Of a stretch of DNA of 64,000 bases, positions 26,571 to 36,600 are shown in pieces. Under the pieces are notes generated by a model. It saw nothing but the letters and a program-made list of their open reading frames with translations, was not told where the DNA came from and made no database searches. The stretch is from Deltaproteobacteria bacterium (GTDB lineage: Bacteria; Desulfobacterota; Desulfomonilia; UBA1062), in contig JAHDOV010000003.1 in NCBI GenBank assembly GCA_018434685.1, positions 432,401 to 496,400 on the forward strand. The letters are read 5' to 3'. Position 1 is the stretch's first letter. Every line of letters begins with the position of its first letter. A program made the translations under genes and the position numbers.

Positions 26571-28232
26571 TTACATGCTCTCAGGGGCGTCTATGCCCAG
26601 GAGAGCTAATGCATTCGATAAAACCTGCCTCACCGCATCTATAAGTACCAACCTGGCCTTAGTTAACCGGCCGTCATCTGATATAACGCGGTTCTTATTA
26701 TAAAACCTATGGAAGGCAGTTGCAAGCTCAAGTAGATAAAAAGCGATACGATGAGGTTCAAGATCCGCAGCGCAGGATACGACCGTGTCCGGATACGTCG
26801 CGATCGTCTTGATGAGCTCCAGGTCCTCCCCCGTTGCAAGTACACTGAGATCGGCCTGCGTTACATCCGACAACAGCCCCTGATCGGCTGCGTTCGCCAG
26901 GATGGAGCAGATGCGGGCATGGGCGTACTGGATATAGTACACCGGGTTTTCGTCACTCTTCTTTTTCGCCAGGTCGAGATCGAAGATGAGCTGGGAATCG
27001 CACCTGCGCATGAGAAAGAAATACCGCGCCACATCCTTGCCCACTTCATCGATGATCTCCTTGAGGGTGACGAATTCACCCGACCTCGTCGACATCTGCA
27101 CCGGCTTTCCCTGTCTCACCAGGGATACGAGCTGGATGAGAAGGGCATGGAAGCAGTCTTTGTCTGCACCCAGTGCCTCTATTGCCGCCTTCATCCTCGG
27201 TACGTACCCGTGATGGTCGGCGCCCCAGATGTCGATGATCTGCCGGAAGCCCCTGTCAATCTTGTCTTTGTGGTAGGCGATATCCGGTGCAAAGTATGTC
27301 AGAGAACCATCCTGTTTCCGCAGCACGCGGTCCTTCTCGTCTCCGAAACTGCTTGTCCGGAACCACAGAGCACCGTCTTCCTCATAACTGAGGTCCTTGT
27401 CCCGAAGATCATCCAGCGTGGCTTCAACCTTGTGATTGCTGTACAGAGACGATTCGCTGAAATAGTGGTCGAAGTGCACGTTGAAGCTGTCGAGGTCGGC
27501 TTTTATCTCGTCGAGAATGACCTGCGATGCGAACTTTCGGCAGGTCTGGATGGCCGCTGATTCCTCCTCGTCCAGCAGGTTCTTTCCGTGAATCTCTGAG
27601 AGCCTCCGGGCAAGATCCCTGATGTAGTCACCCTTATACCCTGTTGCGGGGAAAGGTATATTCTGTCCGAACAAATCCCGGTAGCGGGAGAGAACGGAGA
27701 GGCCCAGGATGTTCATCTGGTTGCCCACGTCATTGATATAGTACTCCGCTTCCACATCGAATCCGGCCGCGGCGAGGATTCTTGCCAGGGTATCTCCCAC
27801 TGCAGCCCCTCTGCCGTGCCCGATGTGAAGGGGGCCCGTGGGGTTTGCGCTCACGAATTCAACCTGAACCTTTTTGCCCGCACCAAAGGTGCTCGTACCG
27901 TATGTTTTTCCCTTGGCATGTGTGTCATGGAGTATGTTTACCCACAGTGATGGGTTTATGTAGAAATTGATGAATCCCGGCCCGGCGATGTCGATCCTGT
28001 CGATGATGTCCGCGTGGCATTCCATGGCGTCCTTTATAGCGCCCGCGATCTGCCTGGGTGGCCTTTTCGCCCGTGAGGCCAGGACCATCGCAATATTCGA
28101 GGCAAAGTCGCCGAACCCCTTGTCGGGAGGTATGCTTACGCTGGCGATATCCAGTTCGCAGGGAGGGATAACGCCCTCGTGTATAAGATCTTCCAGGGTC
28201 TGCTTCAGAAGAGATTCTATCTTTTCCTTCAT
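26571..28232 (-). CDS. argS: Arginyl-tRNA synthetase
   Basis: The 553-residue product is a class I aminoacyl-tRNA synthetase of the ArgRS type. It has the N-terminal ArgRS additional domain, the HIGH motif in NPTGPLHIGHGRGAAVGD, the KMSKS-equivalent VQMSTRSG (typical of ArgRS, which lacks a canonical KMSKS), and the C-terminal DALR anticodon-binding domain. It charges tRNA-Arg in the cytoplasm. A GAGGAG site precedes the ATG. Length is normal for the family. Confidence 0.97.
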   Translation of the reverse strand: MKEKIESLLKQTLEDLIHEGVIPPCELDIASVSIPPDKGFGDFASNIAMVLASRAKRPPRQIAGAIKDAMECHADIIDRIDIAGPGFINFYINPSLWVNILHDTHAKGKTYGTSTFGAGKKVQVEFVSANPTGPLHIGHGRGAAVGDTLARILAAAGFDVEAEYYINDVGNQMNILGLSVLSRYRDLFGQNIPFPATGYKGDYIRDLARRLSEIHGKNLLDEEESAAIQTCRKFASQVILDEIKADLDSFNVHFDHYFSESSLYSNHKVEATLDDLRDKDLSYEEDGALWFRTSSFGDEKDRVLRKQDGSLTYFAPDIAYHKDKIDRGFRQIIDIWGADHHGYVPRMKAAIEALGADKDCFHALLIQLVSLVRQGKPVQMSTRSGEFVTLKEIIDEVGKDVARYFFLMRRCDSQLIFDLDLAKKKSDENPVYYIQYAHARICSILANAADQGLLSDVTQADLSVLATGEDLELIKTIATYPDTVVSCAADLEPHRIAFYLLELATAFHRFYNKNRVISDDGRLTKARLVLIDAVRQVLSNALALLGIDAPESM

Positions 28233-28533
28233 GTCTGCTCCTCATCACCTTCTTGTGGCCGGTTCCTTGATGCTGCTGGAACGCACCTTGTTAATAGCAA
28301 ATCATGTTTATTTGTCCAGCGATTTCCATAAACAACAGTCATTAAGTGTACTCCGGGCAGAGACCCTGTCCGCGAGGCGCTGCCTGCAACCGTCAAATAC
28401 CCGGCAGAGGTTGGTGATCTCCTGTTCGTTGATCGTGTCTGAATCGGGTGAATCGTGGGATTTTTCATCGTATAATCAGGCCTGAGGACAAAAAATGATG
28501 ATTATAACCAAGGAAATGCGAAAAGTTTGTATA
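28233..28533. other. Divergent argS/hrcA intergenic region
   Basis: Apart from the hrcA promoter and CIRCE element annotated separately to its right, no structure, repeat or convincing coding frame was recognised here. Confidence 0.5.
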
Positions 28534-28562
28534 TTGACATCGTAATTGAGAGCATCTATAGA
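28534..28562 (+). promoter_or_regulatory. Sigma70-type promoter of the hrcA-grpE-dnaK operon
   Basis: TTGACA (28534-28539), a 17-base spacer and TATAGA (28557-28562) form a near-consensus vegetative promoter. The predicted transcript start, near 28569, lies just before the CIRCE element, so HrcA bound there would block initiation. Confidence 0.8.
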
Positions 28563-28572
28563 AAAGGTATTG

Positions 28573-28599
28573 TTAGCACATAATGTGGGTGAGTGCTAA
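28573..28599 (+). promoter_or_regulatory. CIRCE element (HrcA operator)
   Basis: TTAGCACAT-N9-GAGTGCTAA matches the CIRCE consensus TTAGCACTC-N9-GAGTGCTAA at 16 of 18 arm positions with the exact nine-base spacing. It lies between the promoter and hrcA, as expected for autoregulation of the heat-shock operon. Confidence 0.92.
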
Positions 28600-28616
28600 A
28601 TCAGGTGACAACATTT

Positions 28617-29642
28617 ATGTTAAGCATTCGAGATAAAGGCATTTTAGGTGCGATCATACAGGAATACGTCTCAACCGGAGAACCGGTTGGATCGAGGATA
28701 ATTGCACGTAAATACATGGTGACCATATCGCCGGCAACCGTTCGCAACGTCATGGCAGATCTCGAGGAGATGGGTTTTCTCTATCAACCCCACGTGTCCG
28801 CCGGCAGGGTTCCGACCCCGGAAGGTTTCCGCTATTATCTCAATGACATCATGGAACTCAAGGCACTGCCCAGATTAGAGAAGTCCATGATCTCCCGCCA
28901 CATGGCCAAGAGCCTGGGAGACGTCAGGGAGACGCTTCGTGAGGCATCGTCCCTTCTGTCGCGCATATCGCAGAATGCCTCTATTATCATCATGCCGAAA
29001 CTCGATACGGTTTTTTTCAAGCGGATCGATTTCATCAGGCTGGATGAGAACAGGACCCTGGTGGTGCTGGTGAGCAAGGCCGGGATGGTCTACAACCACA
29101 TCGTCTACGGCGAAGACGTGTCTCAGGACCAGTTGAACAAGTATACCAACTTCCTCAACGATTCGTATGCCGATCTGACCATTCAGGAGATGAGAGATAT
29201 GCTCATCAAAGAGATGTCGAGCGAGAGGGCCAAGTTTGATTCTCTCGTGCATCAGGCGCTCAGTCTCGGCATGACTGCCCTCGAAGGGGTTGAAGACAGA
29301 CCCGATATCTACATCCAGGGCAAGGAAAGCGTGTACAACTCTCCGGATCTCGTCAAACTGGAGCGGCTCAGGGATATCGTGAATGCCTTTGAAGACAAGG
29401 GCCGGATTGTACGCATCCTCAACCGGGTACTCGATGATCCGGGGGTCAAGGTGCTGCTGGGCGAAGAGATGGAACACATCGGGATGGATGATTTCAGCAT
29501 GGTTGCCAGCGGGTATTACCGGAGAAATGTCCCTGTCGGGTCATTGGGTATTATCGGGCCGATCCGGATGGATTACTCACGGGTCATCCCGCTGGTTGGA
29601 TATATGGCTAAAGTACTGAGCGATTTACTGGAGGATTTGTAA
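28617..29642 (+). CDS. hrcA: Heat-inducible transcription repressor HrcA
   Basis: The 341-residue product has the N-terminal winged-helix domain (AIIQEYVSTGEPVGSRIIA, ISPATVRNVMADLEEMGFLYQPHVSAGRVPT) typical of HrcA, and the C-terminal GAF-like and dimerisation regions ending SLGIIGPIRMDYSRVIPLV. It represses chaperone operons by binding CIRCE and needs GroEL for activity. The ATG at 28617 is preferred: AGGTG lies upstream and the N-terminus fits the family. A GTG at 28593 would lie inside CIRCE. It heads hrcA-grpE-dnaK. Confidence 0.95.
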   Translation: MLSIRDKGILGAIIQEYVSTGEPVGSRIIARKYMVTISPATVRNVMADLEEMGFLYQPHVSAGRVPTPEGFRYYLNDIMELKALPRLEKSMISRHMAKSLGDVRETLREASSLLSRISQNASIIIMPKLDTVFFKRIDFIRLDENRTLVVLVSKAGMVYNHIVYGEDVSQDQLNKYTNFLNDSYADLTIQEMRDMLIKEMSSERAKFDSLVHQALSLGMTALEGVEDRPDIYIQGKESVYNSPDLVKLERLRDIVNAFEDKGRIVRILNRVLDDPGVKVLLGEEMEHIGMDDFSMVASGYYRRNVPVGSLGIIGPIRMDYSRVIPLVGYMAKVLSDLLEDL

Positions 29643-29643
29643 G

Positions 29644-30204
29644 ATGGAAGAGGAACGACGGAACGATTTTCCCCGCGATGATGAGACGATCGATGAGTCG
29701 GGACCGGCAACGGAGTCCGGCGAGGTATCGAGCATGCCGGCATCGGAACCGGGCGACGAGCAGCAATCTCTCATGGCTCAGCTCGAGGAGATCAAGGATA
29801 AGTATCTCAGAACCCTTGCAGAGATGGACAACATGAAGAAGCGCATGCAGCGGGATAAGCAGGATATAATCAAATACGGGACCGAAAAGCTTCTGAGGGA
29901 TTTCCTGCTGGTATACGATGCCATTGAGAAGTCTATCTCCACGGCGCTCGAGCTGCATCCCGATGACGAGAATTTTATTCAAGGCCTTCGGATGACGGAG
30001 AAATTAATGCTCGAGACCTTGAAAAGAAACAGTGTAGAACCTATTGAAACAGAAAACATGCCGTTCGACCCGAACTATCACGAGGCAATGTTGCAGGTGA
30101 CAAAGGAAAACATGGTCAAGGGCATGGTGGTTGATGAGATCGAAAAGGGGTTCATGGTTCACGACAGAGTCCTGAGACCAGCTAGAGTGACTGTTTCAGG
30201 TTGA
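29644..30204 (+). CDS. grpE: Nucleotide exchange factor GrpE
   Basis: The 186-residue product has an acidic, disordered N-terminus, a long helix (LRTLAEMDNMKKRMQRD) and the C-terminal beta domain with EPIETENMPFDPNYHEAMLQV and GFMVHDRVLRPARVTV. These mark GrpE, which releases ADP from DnaK. The start codon is one base after the hrcA stop codon, so translation is probably coupled. dnaK follows 29 bases downstream. Confidence 0.96.
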   Translation: MEEERRNDFPRDDETIDESGPATESGEVSSMPASEPGDEQQSLMAQLEEIKDKYLRTLAEMDNMKKRMQRDKQDIIKYGTEKLLRDFLLVYDAIEKSISTALELHPDDENFIQGLRMTEKLMLETLKRNSVEPIETENMPFDPNYHEAMLQVTKENMVKGMVVDEIEKGFMVHDRVLRPARVTVSG

Positions 30205-30233
30205 TACGATAAATCACAAGGAGGATCATCAAT

Positions 30234-32168
30234 ATGGGAAAGATTTTAGGAATTGATCTTGGTACCACCAATTCCTGCATGGCTATCATGGAAGCTGGCG
30301 AACCCAAGGTTATCGCGAATGTCGAGGGAAATCGTACGACACCCTCGGTCGTTGCCTTCACCAGCAGCGGCGAGAGACTCGTGGGACAGGTAGCCAGGCG
30401 TCAGGCCATCACGAACTCCGAGAACACGCTACATGCAATCAAACGCCTCATCGGACGAAAGTTCGAAGATGCCGAGGTGCAGAAAGACAAAGATATCATG
30501 CCGTTCAAGATCGTCAGGGCTGATAACGGCGATGCGGCAATCAGTGTGGACGACCGCAAGTATGCCTCCCCTGAGATCTCTGCGATGGTTCTGCAGAAGC
30601 TGAAGATGGATGCAGAGGCATATCTGGGTGAGAAGATAGACGAGGCGGTTATCACGGTTCCTGCGTATTTCAATGACTCGCAGCGTCAGGCCACCAAGGA
30701 TGCAGGCAGGATAGCGGGTTTCGACGTGAAGAGAATCATCAACGAACCGACCGCTGCTGCACTGGCCTATGGTCTCGACAGCAAGAAGGAAGAGAAGGTT
30801 GCGGTATTTGACTTTGGAGGCGGCACTTTTGATATATCCATCCTCGAAATCGGAGACGGTGTGTTTGAGGTCAAGTCCACCAATGGAGATACCCATCTGG
30901 GTGGTGAAGACATCGACAACAGGATCATCGATTACCTGGTGAGCGAGTTCAAGAAAGAGACCGGGGTCGACCTGAGCAAGGACCGGATGGCCCTGCAGCG
31001 TCTCAAGGAGGGTGCAGAGCGCGCCAAGCACGAGCTCTCCACCATGATGGAAACCGAGATCAACCTCCCCTTCATTACCGCAGACCAGTCAGGCCCGAAA
31101 CATCTCAACATGAAACTGACCAGGGCGAAACTCGAATCACTGGTGGAGGACATTATCGGGAAACTCGAGGGGCCGTGCAAGAAGGCGCTGGCCGATGCGG
31201 GTCTGAGCACCCGGGATATCGACGAGGTAATCCTTGTCGGCGGCCAGACCAGGATGCCCAAGGTCCAGCAGAAGGTCAAGGAGATCTTCGGCAAGGAACC
31301 CCACAAGGGCGTGAACCCTGACGAGGTCGTGGCGGTCGGTGCTGCCATTCAGGGCGGCGTACTCGGCGGCGAGGTCAAGGATGTTCTCCTGCTCGACGTT
31401 ACCCCGCTCTCTCTCGGGATCGAGACCTTGGGCGGCGTATTTACCAAGATCATCGAGCGTAACACCACGATCCCCACCAAGAAGCAGCAGGTCTTCTCCA
31501 CGGCAGAGGATAACCAGAACGCGGTCACCATACGCGTGTTCCAGGGTGAACGTCCTATGGCGGGAGACAATAAGCTGCTCGGGCATTTCGATCTCGTGGG
31601 AATTCCGCCGTCACCGAGGGGGATACCTCAGATCGAGGTGAGCTTCGATATCGATGCCAACGGTATTCTCCATGTTTCCGCAAGGGACAAGGCTACCGGA
31701 AAAGAACAGTCCATACGGATTACAAGCTCTTCCGGGCTGAACGAAGAAGATATCAACCAGATGATCCGCGAGTCGGAGGAGCACGAGACCGAGGACAAAC
31801 GGAGGAAGGCCCTTGTTGAGGCGAAAAATAATGCCGACAGCCTTGCCTATACAACCGAGAAGACGCTGAAGGAACATGGAGACAAGGTGGATGCACAGAC
31901 GCGCGCGAGTATCGAGAATGCCCTCTCCGACCTGAAGGATGTCATGAAGGGTGATGATGTCGATCTGATCAGCAGGAAGATCGAAGCGCTCACAACAGCC
32001 TCGCACAAACTGGCAGAGGTCATCTATGCCTCCGCTGCCCAGCAGGCAGGCGGCGCAGGCGCATCTCAGGGCGGAGCCGGGGCTTCATCCGGATCAGGAT
32101 CATCGGCACGCCCGGACGATGATGTCGTGGATGCCGAATTCGAAGAAGTCAAGGGCGATAAAGGCTAA
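30234..32168 (+). CDS. dnaK: Chaperone protein DnaK (Hsp70)
   Basis: The 644-residue product has the actin-like ATPase domain ([41 protein letters not shown]), the substrate-binding domain and a C-terminal lid. It ends in a Gly/Ala/Ser-rich linker and an acidic tail ([11 protein letters not shown]), as in bacterial DnaK. It folds nascent and stress-damaged proteins with DnaJ and GrpE. The ribosome-binding site is AAGGAGG. Regulation is through the upstream CIRCE. dnaJ lies about 0.5 kb beyond, on the opposite strand, so it is not in this operon. Confidence 0.98.
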   Translation: MGKILGIDLGTTNSCMAIMEAGEPKVIANVEGNRTTPSVVAFTSSGERLVGQVARRQAITNSENTLHAIKRLIGRKFEDAEVQKDKDIMPFKIVRADNGDAAISVDDRKYASPEISAMVLQKLKMDAEAYLGEKIDEAVITVPAYFNDSQRQATKDAGRIAGFDVKRIINEPTAAALAYGLDSKKEEKVAVFDFGGGTFDISILEIGDGVFEVKSTNGDTHLGGEDIDNRIIDYLVSEFKKETGVDLSKDRMALQRLKEGAERAKHELSTMMETEINLPFITADQSGPKHLNMKLTRAKLESLVEDIIGKLEGPCKKALADAGLSTRDIDEVILVGGQTRMPKVQQKVKEIFGKEPHKGVNPDEVVAVGAAIQGGVLGGEVKDVLLLDVTPLSLGIETLGGVFTKIIERNTTIPTKKQQVFSTAEDNQNAVTIRVFQGERPMAGDNKLLGHFDLVGIPPSPRGIPQIEVSFDIDANGILHVSARDKATGKEQSIRITSSSGLNEEDINQMIRESEEHETEDKRRKALVEAKNNADSLAYTTEKTLKEHGDKVDAQTRASIENALSDLKDVMKGDDVDLISRKIEALTTASHKLAEVIYASAAQQAGGAGASQGGAGASSGSGSSARPDDDVVDAEFEEVKGDKG

Positions 32169-32175
32169 GAAACCT

Positions 32176-32222
32176 GGGCAGGATTCTCGTCTGGCACATG
32201 CAGTTGAGAATCTTGCCCTTTT
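32176..32222 (+). terminator. Rho-independent terminator after dnaK
   Basis: GGGCAGGATTCTC (32176-32188) pairs with GAGAATCTTGCCC (32206-32218) in a 13-bp stem with one G-U pair, followed by TTTT. It lies seven bases beyond the dnaK stop codon. Confidence 0.85.
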
Positions 32223-32253
32223 CATTTTATTCCACCTGTGAGATAATCGACCC

Positions 32254-32598
32254 ATGCCGATTTACGAGTATAAATGCTCTGTATGCGGAGAAATAACCGG
32301 TATCCTCGTTCATGGCTATGACCCTCCGGGTGATAGTGCATGCGGTGCCTGCGGTTCGACTGACGTCAAGCGCATTATCTCGAATGTGAACTATCACCAT
32401 TCCGGCTCGGACCGGCTTTCCTCGTATGATCCCAGATCACGGCACTCGGAGAGTTTCCTCAAGGATACGAGAAATATCGGCCTGCACGCTGAATACATGC
32501 TGAAGAAGTCGGGCGTGAAGCCTACCGATGAATTCAAGTCAAAACTCGAGAATCTGCGGACCGATCCTTCTAGCGTGATCAAGAAAAGCAGCGACTGA
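32254..32598 (+). CDS. FmdB-type zinc-ribbon protein
   Basis: The 114-residue product starts with MPIYEYKCSVCG and has a second CGACG pair, forming the CxxC-CxxC zinc ribbon of the FmdB/CxxC_CXXC_SSSS regulatory-protein family. The C-terminal part is hydrophilic and low in complexity. The family is widespread and its function is unsettled; a regulatory role has been suggested from the formamidase operon. It follows the dnaK terminator and stands alone. Confidence 0.85.
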   Translation: MPIYEYKCSVCGEITGILVHGYDPPGDSACGACGSTDVKRIISNVNYHHSGSDRLSSYDPRSRHSESFLKDTRNIGLHAEYMLKKSGVKPTDEFKSKLENLRTDPSSVIKKSSD

Positions 32599-32655
32599 TA
32601 AAGATTAAGCTATAAGTTCTATACTATATCAGGAAGCAGATCCGGACATAAATTC

Positions 32656-32702
32656 AGGGTGTTTCATAACCACACACCTTAAACCCTATACCTCAAACCC
32701 AT
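32656..32702 (-). repeat. Low-complexity intergenic repeat (GGTTTGAGG/GGTTTAAGG type)
   Basis: Read on the minus strand, this stretch is a run of G-G-T-T/G-A-G-G-type words such as GGTTTGAGG, AGGGTTTAAGG and AGGTGTGTGG. Similar runs occur near 51069-51105, 59262-59310 and 63893-63920. It is non-coding and separates the FmdB-type gene from dnaJ. Confidence 0.45.
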
Positions 32703-32711
32703 TGAAAAAAT

Positions 32712-33818
32712 CTAGAACCGGTTGAACAGCTTTTTTTTGCCGCGGGGAGGATTTTTCACACCGTCCTGGGAGAGTTCGGCATATTTTCGCAGGAGGTCCT
32801 CCTGCTCCTTGGAGAGCTTCTTGGGTATCTCCACCTTGACGCCGACATTGAGGGAACCATGCCCGTTGGCCCGCAGGTGTTTTATCCCCTTGTCCTTGAT
32901 GGTGTAGATCTCTCCCGGCTGGGTTCCCGCCTTTATATCCACCTCCACCTCGCCGTCCAGGGTGTTCACCGAAAGGGTGGTGCCGAGGACCGCCTGAACG
33001 AATGAGACGGTTACCTCAATGTAGAGGTCGTCTCCCTGCCTGATGAAGGTGTCGTGGGGCTTGATCTCGATGAAGACGTAGAGATCCCCGGGAGGACCTC
33101 CGAATTCTCCCAGTTCGCCCTCTCCGGTGAGCCTCATGGTGGCGCCGGTGTCCACTCCGGGGGGTATCTTCACCTTGAGCTTCTTCTTGCGGGTCACAGA
33201 GGCGGAACCTCTGCACGTCTTGCATGGTTTTGGGATGACCTGACCTATTCCCCTGCAATGGGAACAGGTTGTGGAGATGGTGAAGAATCCCTGTGTGCGG
33301 TAGACCTGTCCTTTTCCTCCGCACATGCTGCAGACCTCGGGAGAGGATCCCGGCTCGGCCCCGGTTCCTCCGCAGGAGTCACAGGGTTCGGTCTTGGGTA
33401 TCTCCAGTTCAAGCTCGGTGCCGTGCGACGCCTCTTCAAGGGTAATGAAGGCGTCATATCTCAGGTCCGCTCCACGGGAAGGCCTCCTGCGTGAAGATCT
33501 CCTGCCCGATGAAAATCCGAAGACATCCCCGAAGATATCGGAGAAAGAACTGAATATATCGTCGAAGTTCGAGAATCCCTGGAACCCGGTGCCGTGAAGC
33601 CCTTCATGACCGTACTGATCGTAGATGTGTTTCTTGTTCTGGTCGTGGAGCACTTCATAGGCCTCGGCCGCTTCCTTGAAACGAGCCTCGGCTTCCTTGT
33701 CCCCGGGGTTTCTGTCCGGGTGGTATTTCAGGGCCATCTGACGGTAGGCCTTCTTTACCTCATCGGACGTGGCAGATCTGGAAACTCCCAGGACCTCGTA
33801 ATAATCCCGTTTTGTCAT
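32712..33818 (-). CDS. dnaJ: Chaperone protein DnaJ (Hsp40)
   Basis: The 368-residue product has the J-domain ([15 protein letters not shown] in [10 protein letters not shown]), a Gly/Phe-rich region, and four zinc-binding repeats: [24 protein letters not shown] and CKTCRGSA. The C-terminal peptide-binding domains follow. It stimulates DnaK ATPase and delivers substrates. It is on the opposite strand from dnaK and overlaps the end of rpoZ by four bases, so it is co-transcribed with rpoZ rather than under CIRCE directly. Confidence 0.97.
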   Translation of the reverse strand: MTKRDYYEVLGVSRSATSDEVKKAYRQMALKYHPDRNPGDKEAEARFKEAAEAYEVLHDQNKKHIYDQYGHEGLHGTGFQGFSNFDDIFSSFSDIFGDVFGFSSGRRSSRRRPSRGADLRYDAFITLEEASHGTELELEIPKTEPCDSCGGTGAEPGSSPEVCSMCGGKGQVYRTQGFFTISTTCSHCRGIGQVIPKPCKTCRGSASVTRKKKLKVKIPPGVDTGATMRLTGEGELGEFGGPPGDLYVFIEIKPHDTFIRQGDDLYIEVTVSFVQAVLGTTLSVNTLDGEVEVDIKAGTQPGEIYTIKDKGIKHLRANGHGSLNVGVKVEIPKKLSKEQEDLLRKYAELSQDGVKNPPRGKKKLFNRF

Positions 33819-34009
33819 GACCTGTCGTGCAGAGATATCTTCCCTTCGGCGAGTTCTCTCAGGGCTGTGACCACGTACCGGTTCTCTTTCCTCTTGGACA
33901 GAGCAGGTGCGCCTTTCATGAGCTGCTTGGTACGCTTGGAAGCTGCTATTGCCAGAGAAAAACGATCATGTACCTTTTCGAGGCAATCTTCAATGGTTAC
34001 TCGTGCCAT
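33815..34009 (-). CDS. rpoZ: RNA polymerase omega subunit
   Basis: The 64-residue product begins [20 protein letters not shown], the typical omega N-terminus, and continues with AASKRTKQL and [14 protein letters not shown] residues ([16 protein letters not shown]). Omega helps assemble RNA polymerase and forms part of a ppGpp-binding site in proteobacteria. The ATG at 34009 has GGGAG upstream and gives the family length; a longer frame to 34051 is not supported. It overlaps dnaJ by four bases (ATGA). Confidence 0.93.
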   Translation of the reverse strand: MARVTIEDCLEKVHDRFSLAIAASKRTKQLMKGAPALSKRKENRYVVTALRELAEGKISLHDRS

Positions 34010-34086
34010 AATCTCCCTTCCTGGATAATCAAGTGTCAGAGCTAATGCCACACAATCTTCTGCCCGTCAAGGGCATTGATGGCGGA

Positions 34087-35361
34087 TCAGTCGTCATAAT
34101 TGCCTGTTGAGGGGCTCCCCTGCTTTTCCAGTGCCTGTGCGCGCCTGGTTATGTCCTCCGGTGTCCATTCCCCGGGATCTTCGATGCGGCTTGCTTTCGG
34201 GCCAAGGTCGTAAGATCCGGCTTCGAGGATGGCCTCGATGCCCAGGGGGGCAGTGTCAACCGCATTGAAACAATCTACGAGCAGATCATACACGAAACCT
34301 TCGACTGCTGCCACCATTCTGTCCCGCACCTCTCTGGGCTGAGCCACGAGCCTGGTCTCAAAGGGGAGATTCAGTTTTTTGTAGTCACCCCCCTTGAGCG
34401 ATTTACCCTGCGCGTAGGAAACCATTTCTGACCAGAGATCCTCGCTGACGCCTTCGCCTGCGACCTTGATGAAGTTGCCGTCGCTGTCCAGGATCGCATT
34501 GCCGAACTCGTTCACCTTCACCCCCCAGGAGATCATCTGGAGGGCGGTAGCCACATTTGCCTTGGTCGTATGGGTCTCGGATGCAATCCTTCTGAGGCGG
34601 TCCACATTGTTGCCTGAGGTGCCGTGCTGGGCACCGGAGATATTGTATTTTGTGAGGGCATCGTGGATTTCCTTGGTGAGCTCCACCTGGATGCCTGCAT
34701 CGCTCGCCTCGATGCCGTGGGTCGTACCGTTGTTCAGGGCGATCCAGTCGGGGAAGATATTGTTGGCGTTGAGCCCCTGGATCAGGAAGAGCGCCTCTTC
34801 AGGGGTTGACAGACCCTCTTTCCCCTTTATCTCACCCACCTCGGTTTCATATCCGGCCCACGACGGGATGAACGAGCTCAGGGAGAGATTTGTCAGGAGA
34901 TTATCCGCATCGTTCATGTGGGAGGCATCGATGGCTATGGAGGTAATGCCCGCATCGAACATGGAAGGGATGTCCACACGTGCCCTGACCACCTCGGGAG
35001 GTTTCTTGAGGCCGAAGTGGTCGGCGTGCACGGCAACCGGGACCGTGATCCCGAGCTCGTTGCAGAAGGCATCGACATACTGCGCAATATTCCACATGGT
35101 GATGGGGCAGTAGGTGCTCTCGGACTTGGCTATCTCGATGATGATTGCTGCATTTGCCCGCTGGGCGGCCTTTAAGGATGCCTTTATGACGATGCTGTTT
35201 CTGCCGTTGGCCGCGATCGTCATGGCCTTGCCCTTCCTGATCATTGCACGGTCGATCACCTTTCCGCTGACGATCAGTGCCTTTGAATTCGGGAACAGGT
35301 GTTGTATGGTCGGCGGACGCCCGATTTCCAGTGCCTTGGTGAAATCTGCTGATCTGCTCAT
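34087..35361 (-). CDS. Class II fructose-bisphosphate aldolase
   Basis: The 424-residue product has the zinc-ligand segments of class II aldolases: VHADHFGLKKP near the first histidine, NNGTTHGIEASD, and SGAQHGTSGNN, with the acidic IAIDASHMN loop. It splits or forms fructose 1,6-bisphosphate. It is longer than the E. coli class II enzyme, with a C-terminal extension (about residues 380-424). A CAGGAGGTG site precedes the ATG. The fbp gene is immediately upstream, which suggests a gluconeogenic role; a tagatose-type substrate is less likely. Confidence 0.88.
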   Translation of the reverse strand: MSRSADFTKALEIGRPPTIQHLFPNSKALIVSGKVIDRAMIRKGKAMTIAANGRNSIVIKASLKAAQRANAAIIIEIAKSESTYCPITMWNIAQYVDAFCNELGITVPVAVHADHFGLKKPPEVVRARVDIPSMFDAGITSIAIDASHMNDADNLLTNLSLSSFIPSWAGYETEVGEIKGKEGLSTPEEALFLIQGLNANNIFPDWIALNNGTTHGIEASDAGIQVELTKEIHDALTKYNISGAQHGTSGNNVDRLRRIASETHTTKANVATALQMISWGVKVNEFGNAILDSDGNFIKVAGEGVSEDLWSEMVSYAQGKSLKGGDYKKLNLPFETRLVAQPREVRDRMVAAVEGFVYDLLVDCFNAVDTAPLGIEAILEAGSYDLGPKASRIEDPGEWTPEDITRRAQALEKQGSPSTGNYDD

Positions 35362-35396
35362 ATGAGAACACCTCCTGTTTTGCTATTGCAAGGGTT

Positions 35397-36416
35397 TTAC
35401 TGCTCCTTGTTCTTTTTTGCAAATGCTTCGTACTCGAGGACGTCCTGCTTGGATCCAATGATGAGAGGAACCCGCTGGTGCAGTTTTGTAGGCTTGATAT
35501 CGAGTATCCTCTCGTATCCGGTGGACGCATAGCCGCCGGCCTGTTCGACGATGTAGGCCAGCGGGTTGGCCTCGTAGAGGAGCCTGAGCTTGCCGGTGGG
35601 TTTCCCCGGATCCTTGGTGTCTTCGGGATAGAGGAAGATGCCTCCCTTGAGGAGGTTCCGGTGGAAATCCGCCACGAGAGAACCGATGTATCGGGCTGTA
35701 TAGGGCTTTTTCAGCGTGTTCTCCTCTGATTTGAGGTAATCGATATATTCCAGGGTCCCCTTTTTCCAGTACGGATAGTTCCCCTCGTTTGTGCTGTAGA
35801 TCTTTCCCCGCTGAGGGATCTGGATATTGGGATGGGAGAGGATGAATTCACCCACGCTCGGGTCAAGGCTGAAGCCGTTTACCCCGTTACCGGTCGTGTA
35901 GACGAGGATGGTGCTGGAGCTGTAAATGATGTATCCTGCCCCGAAGAGCTTGAATCCTGGCTGGAGGCAATCTTCAAGGGTTCCGTCGCCGCCTGCGGAT
36001 ACCCGCTTGTAGATGCCGAAGATGGTGCCGATGGAGACGTTCACGTCGATATTCGTAGACCCGTCGAGGGGATCGAACATGACCACGTAATCGCCCTTGG
36101 GGTAATCCTGCGGGATCATGATCATGTCGTCTTCTTCCTCGGACGCCATAACACATACCTTTCCGATATAATTGAGCGAGTTGATGAAAACTTTGTTTGC
36201 GTAAACGTCGAGTTTCTGAACCTCTTCCCCCTGGATGTTCTTCTCGCCGGTCCTGCCGAGAATGTCCTCGATGAGGCCGGCATGAGAGACCTGGGCGGCA
36301 ACCACCTTGGCTGCAAAAATGATCTGGCTTAAAATGGCGCTGAAATCGCCTCTACCTTCATGTTTTCTCTGTTCATTCATGATATGACGATCAAATGAAA
36401 TAATGGTTTCGTTCAT
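35397..36416 (-). CDS. fbp: Fructose-1,6-bisphosphatase class I
   Basis: The 339-residue product has the class I FBPase motif [23 protein letters not shown] with the metal-binding aspartates, the KLDVYAN segment and the C-terminal [21 protein letters not shown]. It hydrolyses fructose 1,6-bisphosphate to fructose 6-phosphate, the committed step of gluconeogenesis. The ATG at 36416 is chosen because AAAGGAGAGG lies upstream; the frame is open to 36668 without support. fba follows 35 bases downstream, so the pair forms an operon. Confidence 0.96.
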   Translation of the reverse strand: MNETIISFDRHIMNEQRKHEGRGDFSAILSQIIFAAKVVAAQVSHAGLIEDILGRTGEKNIQGEEVQKLDVYANKVFINSLNYIGKVCVMASEEEDDMIMIPQDYPKGDYVVMFDPLDGSTNIDVNVSIGTIFGIYKRVSAGGDGTLEDCLQPGFKLFGAGYIIYSSSTILVYTTGNGVNGFSLDPSVGEFILSHPNIQIPQRGKIYSTNEGNYPYWKKGTLEYIDYLKSEENTLKKPYTARYIGSLVADFHRNLLKGGIFLYPEDTKDPGKPTGKLRLLYEANPLAYIVEQAGGYASTGYERILDIKPTKLHQRVPLIIGSKQDVLEYEAFAKKNKEQ

Positions 36417-36565
36417 ATATCCTCTCCTTTGCAGGTATTGGCGAACAATACTCAGACGAACGATAATATGATACCACCTGCCGGGAAGAAAAATCAAGGT
36501 CATGTGGATGTTCCCCCGGAAATTACCACTGTTTTGGCCAGAGACGGGGAGCCGATAAAAAATTG
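36417..36565. other. Divergent fbp/trp intergenic region
   Basis: This contains the 5' leader of fbp on the minus strand and precedes the trp promoter on the plus strand. No repeat or further coding frame was recognised. Together with the annotated leader and attenuator it fills the gap between fbp and trpE. Confidence 0.5.
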
Positions 36566-36594
36566 TTGACAAGCGAAATGTTACTATATATAGA
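36566..36594 (+). promoter_or_regulatory. Sigma70-type promoter of the trp operon
   Basis: TTGACA (36566-36571), 17 bases, TATAGA (36589-36594). The boxes and spacing are identical to the hrcA promoter in this window. The expected transcript start (about 36601) falls on or next to the leader-peptide ATG. Confidence 0.82.
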
Positions 36595-36600
36595 AACATC

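Noticed and set aside
28229..28468. 79-codon minus-strand frame upstream of argS
   Set aside because: It shows no ribosome-binding site and an amino-acid make-up unlike real proteins here; it is more likely the argS leader region.
34010..34051. Longer rpoZ start
   Set aside because: GGGAG before the ATG at 34009 and the family N-terminus MARVTIEDC favour the shorter form.
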